DNA of 58,687 nucleotides from CAZRWD01 sp964603785 (lineage in GTDB: Bacteria; Fermentibacterota; Fermentibacteria; Fermentibacterales; Fermentibacteraceae), in the NCBI GenBank assembly GCA_964603785.1, contig CAZRWD010000013.1:1-58687 (forward strand), read 5' to 3'. The notes below the pieces were generated by a model, which was not told the DNA's origin, made no database searches, and saw only the letters and a program-made list of their open reading frames with translations. Within the stretch, counting starts at the first letter, position 1; each line of letters starts with the position of its first letter. A program made the translations under genes and the position numbers. This document shows, in pieces, positions 56,593-58,687 of the stretch.

Positions 56593-56745
56593 TCAGCTGC
56601 AGCAGCAGCAACCGCCCCTGTTCTTCCTCGTCATCGCCTCGCCGCAGCAGGTGAAGGAGCCGCAGTCGTCCCCGCACTCGCAGGCCCTGGTCACCGTGAT
56701 CTCCATCCCGCACTTCCCGCAGACGTAGACGTCGTCCTTCTTCAT
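56593..56745 (-). CDS. Cys-rich desulforedoxin-like micro-protein
   Basis: A 50-aa protein too short for most gene callers. It contains 11 Cys. C9, C12, C33 and C34 in 'YVCGKCGMEI' and 'FTCCGEAM' match the CxxC...CC layout of desulforedoxin, the small [Fe(SCys)4] domain of desulfoferrodoxin. An insert ACECGDDCGS adds three Cys and a CCCC tail precedes the last Ser. ATG 56745 has an excellent ribosome site (AAGGGGGAGG, 5-6 nt). It is divergent from ridA. It may bind iron or other metal. Confidence 0.75.
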   Translation of the reverse strand: MKKDDVYVCGKCGMEITVTRACECGDDCGSFTCCGEAMTRKNRGGCCCCS

Positions 56746-56994
56746 CTCGTCCTCCCCCTTCCGGGTCCAAGAGTTGCCTCGTACAATAACCGATTTCCAT
56801 GGTAGTGTGTTCCCCCGACCGCCCCGTCACCGTCAGATCAAGCGACGCAACATCCTGCAGAACCGGCCGGCGGCTGCGTCGCCGGCCCGGGGCCCGGCTG
56901 AGTGCCGCCGCCGGACCCGCCGCATGCTCACGGAACAATTGTCCGATTGTGTATGTATTAGCGTCATGAACAGAGACCGACGGAGGTGAGGGCC

Positions 56995-57384
56995 TTGAAC
57001 CCACAGACCGTGAGGACGGATTCCGCCCCGGGGCCGGTCGGCCCGTACAGCCAGGCCGTCACGGCCGGAGGCTTCGTCTTCGTTTCCGGCCAGCTCGGGA
57101 TCGACCCGGCGACCGGCGTTCTCGAGGAGGGCGTGGAGGCACAGGCCTCGCGGGCCCTCTCCAACCTCCGTGCCGTGCTGGATGCAGCCGGAGCGGGGAT
57201 GCGCGGAGTGATCAAGACCACGGTCCTCCTCGCGGACATGGCCGACTTCTCGAGGGTCAACGCCGTCTACGCCGGCTTCTTCACGGAGCCCTTCCCCGCG
57301 AGGGCGGCCTTCGCCGTGAATGCTCTCCCCCTCGGCGCCAGGGTGGAGATCGAAGCGGTCGCCGCACTCCCGACGGAGGGCTAG
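56995..57384 (+). CDS. ridA: RidA/YjgF/UK114 family enamine deaminase
   Basis: A 129-aa RidA-type protein, hydrolysing reactive 2-aminoacrylate and related imines. 'GPVGPYSQAV', 'SGQLGIDPATG' and the Arg in 'FPARAAFAV' (substrate carboxylate) with 'VEIEAVAAL' are conserved. TTG 56995 is preferred (GGAGG 8 nt upstream); GTG 56986 overlaps that site. It precedes tolQ by 3 nt, replacing the usual ybgC there. Confidence 0.9.
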   Translation: MNPQTVRTDSAPGPVGPYSQAVTAGGFVFVSGQLGIDPATGVLEEGVEAQASRALSNLRAVLDAAGAGMRGVIKTTVLLADMADFSRVNAVYAGFFTEPFPARAAFAVNALPLGARVEIEAVAALPTEG

Positions 57385-57387
57385 CAC

Positions 57388-58050
57388 ATGGGAAAGGTGA
57401 TCGAGGTCATAGGGCAGTCGGACTTCGTCACGAGCCTGATACTCGTCGTCATACTGCTCCTCTCGGTCGGCTCCTGGGCCGTGGCCGTGACCAAGCTGAG
57501 GGAGTTCGGCAAGGTGCTCAGCTCGTCGAGGCTGTTCATGGACGCGCTCAGGACGACCGGCAAGCCGCCGGGAGGCGACTTCTGGAGCCGCAGCAAGGAG
57601 ATAGGACCTCTGGCCAGGATGTACGCCGAGGCGGGCCGGTTCCTGCAGCGCAGGCTCGACAGGGGGCAGGCCGGACCTCTCACCCCTGACGAGGCAGGGA
57701 TCCTCCGCTCCTCGCTGGAGAGGGAGGCGGGGGAGGACCTCTCCGAGCGCGAGCGCAACATAGGCTTCCTCGCCACCGTCACCTCGGTGGCCCCGCTGCT
57801 GGGGCTCCTCGGGACCGTCTGGGGCATCCTCACGAGCTTCATAGGGATGAAGGAGGCCGGTACGGCCGACCTCAGCGTGGTGGGCGCCGGAGTGGCCAAC
57901 GCCCTGACCACGACCATCGCGGGACTCCTCGCCGCCATACCGGCCAACATCTTCCACAACTTCGTGGTGGGCAGGATCAACTCCCTGGCGGGCGACATCG
58001 ACCGGTTCCTCTCGGAGCTTCTCGACGTCTGCAGGCGGGGCTCCCTGTGA
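57388..58050 (+). CDS. TolQ/ExbB-type proton channel protein
   Basis: A 220-aa MotA/TolQ/ExbB family protein. One N-terminal membrane span (about 15-40), a cytoplasmic loop, then two spans around 'LATVTSVAPLLGLLGTVWGIL' and 'GVANALTTTIAGLLAAIPANIF'. This is the stator that uses the proton gradient to drive a TonB or TolA arm. The overlap with the next gene (GTGA) fits a TolQ-TolR pair. Confidence 0.92.
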   Translation: MGKVIEVIGQSDFVTSLILVVILLLSVGSWAVAVTKLREFGKVLSSSRLFMDALRTTGKPPGGDFWSRSKEIGPLARMYAEAGRFLQRRLDRGQAGPLTPDEAGILRSSLEREAGEDLSERERNIGFLATVTSVAPLLGLLGTVWGILTSFIGMKEAGTADLSVVGAGVANALTTTIAGLLAAIPANIFHNFVVGRINSLAGDIDRFLSELLDVCRRGSL

Positions 58051-58463
58051 TCCGGACCCGATACACCCAGTTCTCCCAGATCAACGTGACGAACCTCGTC
58101 GACGTTACTCTCACGCTGCTGGTCGTCTTCATGCTGACCGGTCCAGTCATGCACCGCAGCGCCGACGTGCGGCCGCCCTCGTCAGACCAGGGACGCATCA
58201 TCCAGAGGCTCGACCCCGGCACCTCCCTGGTCGTGGAGATCGACTCCCTCGGCAACATCTCCGTGGCCGGCGAGCCCATGGCCATGGGCGACCTCGCCGG
58301 CCTGGCGACCGCCGCGCTTGCCTCCGGCAGGACGGAGGCGTTCGTCAGGGCCGACAGGGACGTTCGCTACGAGGCAGTCGCAATGACGCTGACCGAGCTG
58401 CGACGAGGCGGATACGAGAGCGTAGGGCTCGTCCAGGAGTCCGCGGGGAGGCTCCCGGAGTGA
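58047..58463 (+). CDS. TolR/ExbD-type biopolymer transport protein
   Basis: A 138-aa TolR/ExbD protein with one membrane segment carrying the conserved Asp in 'NLVDVTLTLLVVFMLTGP' (about residues 16-33) and a periplasmic domain. It pairs with the upstream TolQ-like protein. GTG start overlaps tolQ; its stop overlaps the next gene. Confidence 0.92.
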   Translation: MIRTRYTQFSQINVTNLVDVTLTLLVVFMLTGPVMHRSADVRPPSSDQGRIIQRLDPGTSLVVEIDSLGNISVAGEPMAMGDLAGLATAALASGRTEAFVRADRDVRYEAVAMTLTELRRGGYESVGLVQESAGRLPE

Positions 58464-58687
58464 ACCGCAGATCGATCCTCCTGAGCGCGGCGGGGCACGC
58501 GCTGCTCCTCGTCGTCCTCCTCGTCCTCCAGGCCTCGTCGGGGCGTGCGCCCGCCCTCGGGGGCGACGCCGTGTGGGTGGACATGGTGACGCTGGCCGAC
58601 CCCGCGTCCGAGGCTCCCGTGGACCCCGATCACCAGGAGAACCCGGTGGAGGACGTCCAGGAGAACCCGGTGGAGGACGTCCAGGAG
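58460..58687 (+). CDS. TonB/TolA-like protein, 3' end cut off
   Basis: The first 76 residues of a protein starting at GTG 58460 (GTGA overlap). A basic start, one membrane segment (HALLLVVLLVLQAS) and a Pro/Glu-rich region follow, as in TonB or TolA proteins. It runs off the window inside a perfect tandem repeat of an 8-residue unit (ENPVEDVQ). The C-terminal domain that would tell TonB from TolA is missing. Confidence 0.75.
   Translation, partial: MNRRSILLSAAGHALLLVVLLVLQASSGRAPALGGDAVWVDMVTLADPASEAPVDPDHQENPVEDVQENPVEDVQE
58637..58687 (+). repeat. 24-bp tandem repeat at window end
   Basis: Two perfect 24-bp copies (58637-58660 and 58661-58684), then the first 3 nt of a third, coding for ENPVEDVQ repeats. 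The window stops inside it, as contigs often do at such repeats. Confidence 0.9.

Noticed and set aside
56761..56980. Promoter for ridA-tol genes (TTGTCC at 56939)
   Set aside because: No -10 hexamer stands 16-18 nt downstream; TATGTA and TATTAG are too close to it.
58637..58687. Direct repeat considered as the edge of a CRISPR array
   Set aside because: Copies are adjacent with no spacers, stay in frame and encode ENPVEDVQ units of a TonB/TolA-like protein.

Overview
This 58.7 kb window is a high-GC, gene-dense bacterial segment. Arg is often AGG, and GTG and TTG starts are common. Diderm features include a Tol-type inner-membrane complex, a Lol/Mac-like lipoprotein-class ABC pair, a TPR protein ending in an outer-membrane-like beta domain, and an SI3-type insertion in RpoC. 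Together with many low-similarity secreted proteins this suggests an uncultured Gram-negative lineage, possibly in the FCB superphylum (Fermentibacterota- or Eisenbacteria-like). That placement is an inference from gene style with low confidence.

Left arm (1-18.5 kb). Minus-strand genes: a secreted propeller-like protein, a UDP-sugar dehydrogenase and a TSUP permease. Plus-strand genes: a TldD/PmbA protease pair and a protein joining a degenerate DnaQ-like exonuclease domain to an intact GIY-YIG domain. Minus-strand genes again: a very acidic 79-aa protein and two overlapping GT4 glycosyltransferases. A tightly overlapped plus-strand run follows: aspartokinase, UppP, the TPR/beta protein, a lipoprotein, an ABC ATPase and an FtsX-like permease.

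Centre (18.5-50.9 kb). This is an almost unbroken translation/transcription super-cluster: two candidate promoters, tRNA-Thr(TGT), Tyr, Gly and Thr(GGT), tuf, rpmG, tRNA-Trp, secE, nusG, rplKAJL, rpoBC, rpsLG, fusA, the S10 and spc blocks, secY, adk, map, infA, rpmJ, rpsM, rpsK, rpoA, rplQ and pfkA. rpsD is absent from its common place before rpoA, and there is no second tuf after fusA. Most spacers are very short. The longer ones (nusG-rplK, rplL-rpoB, rpoC-rpsL, rpsL-rpsG, rpsG-fusA, rpsJ-rplC) hold hairpins that could be attenuators or ribosomal-protein feedback sites.

Right arm (50.9-58.7 kb). Minus strand: two secreted proteins sharing a DUF3298/RsiV-like C-terminus and a YciI-like protein. 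Plus strand: a two-gene AAA+ plus AAA+/VWA module resembling the I and D subunits of metal chelatases, with no large chelatase subunit. Minus strand: a 50-aa Cys-rich desulforedoxin-like protein. Plus strand: RidA, TolQ/ExbB, TolR/ExbD and a TonB/TolA-like protein cut by the window end inside a perfect 24-bp tandem repeat.

No stretch longer than about 300 nt lacks a gene. The largest gaps are 18455-18703 (promoters for the tRNA-tuf block), 50873-51090 (convergent, one GC hairpin) and 56746-56994 (divergent, relatively AT-rich, no convincing promoter). I saw no CRISPR array, insertion sequence, integrase, rRNA gene or origin.
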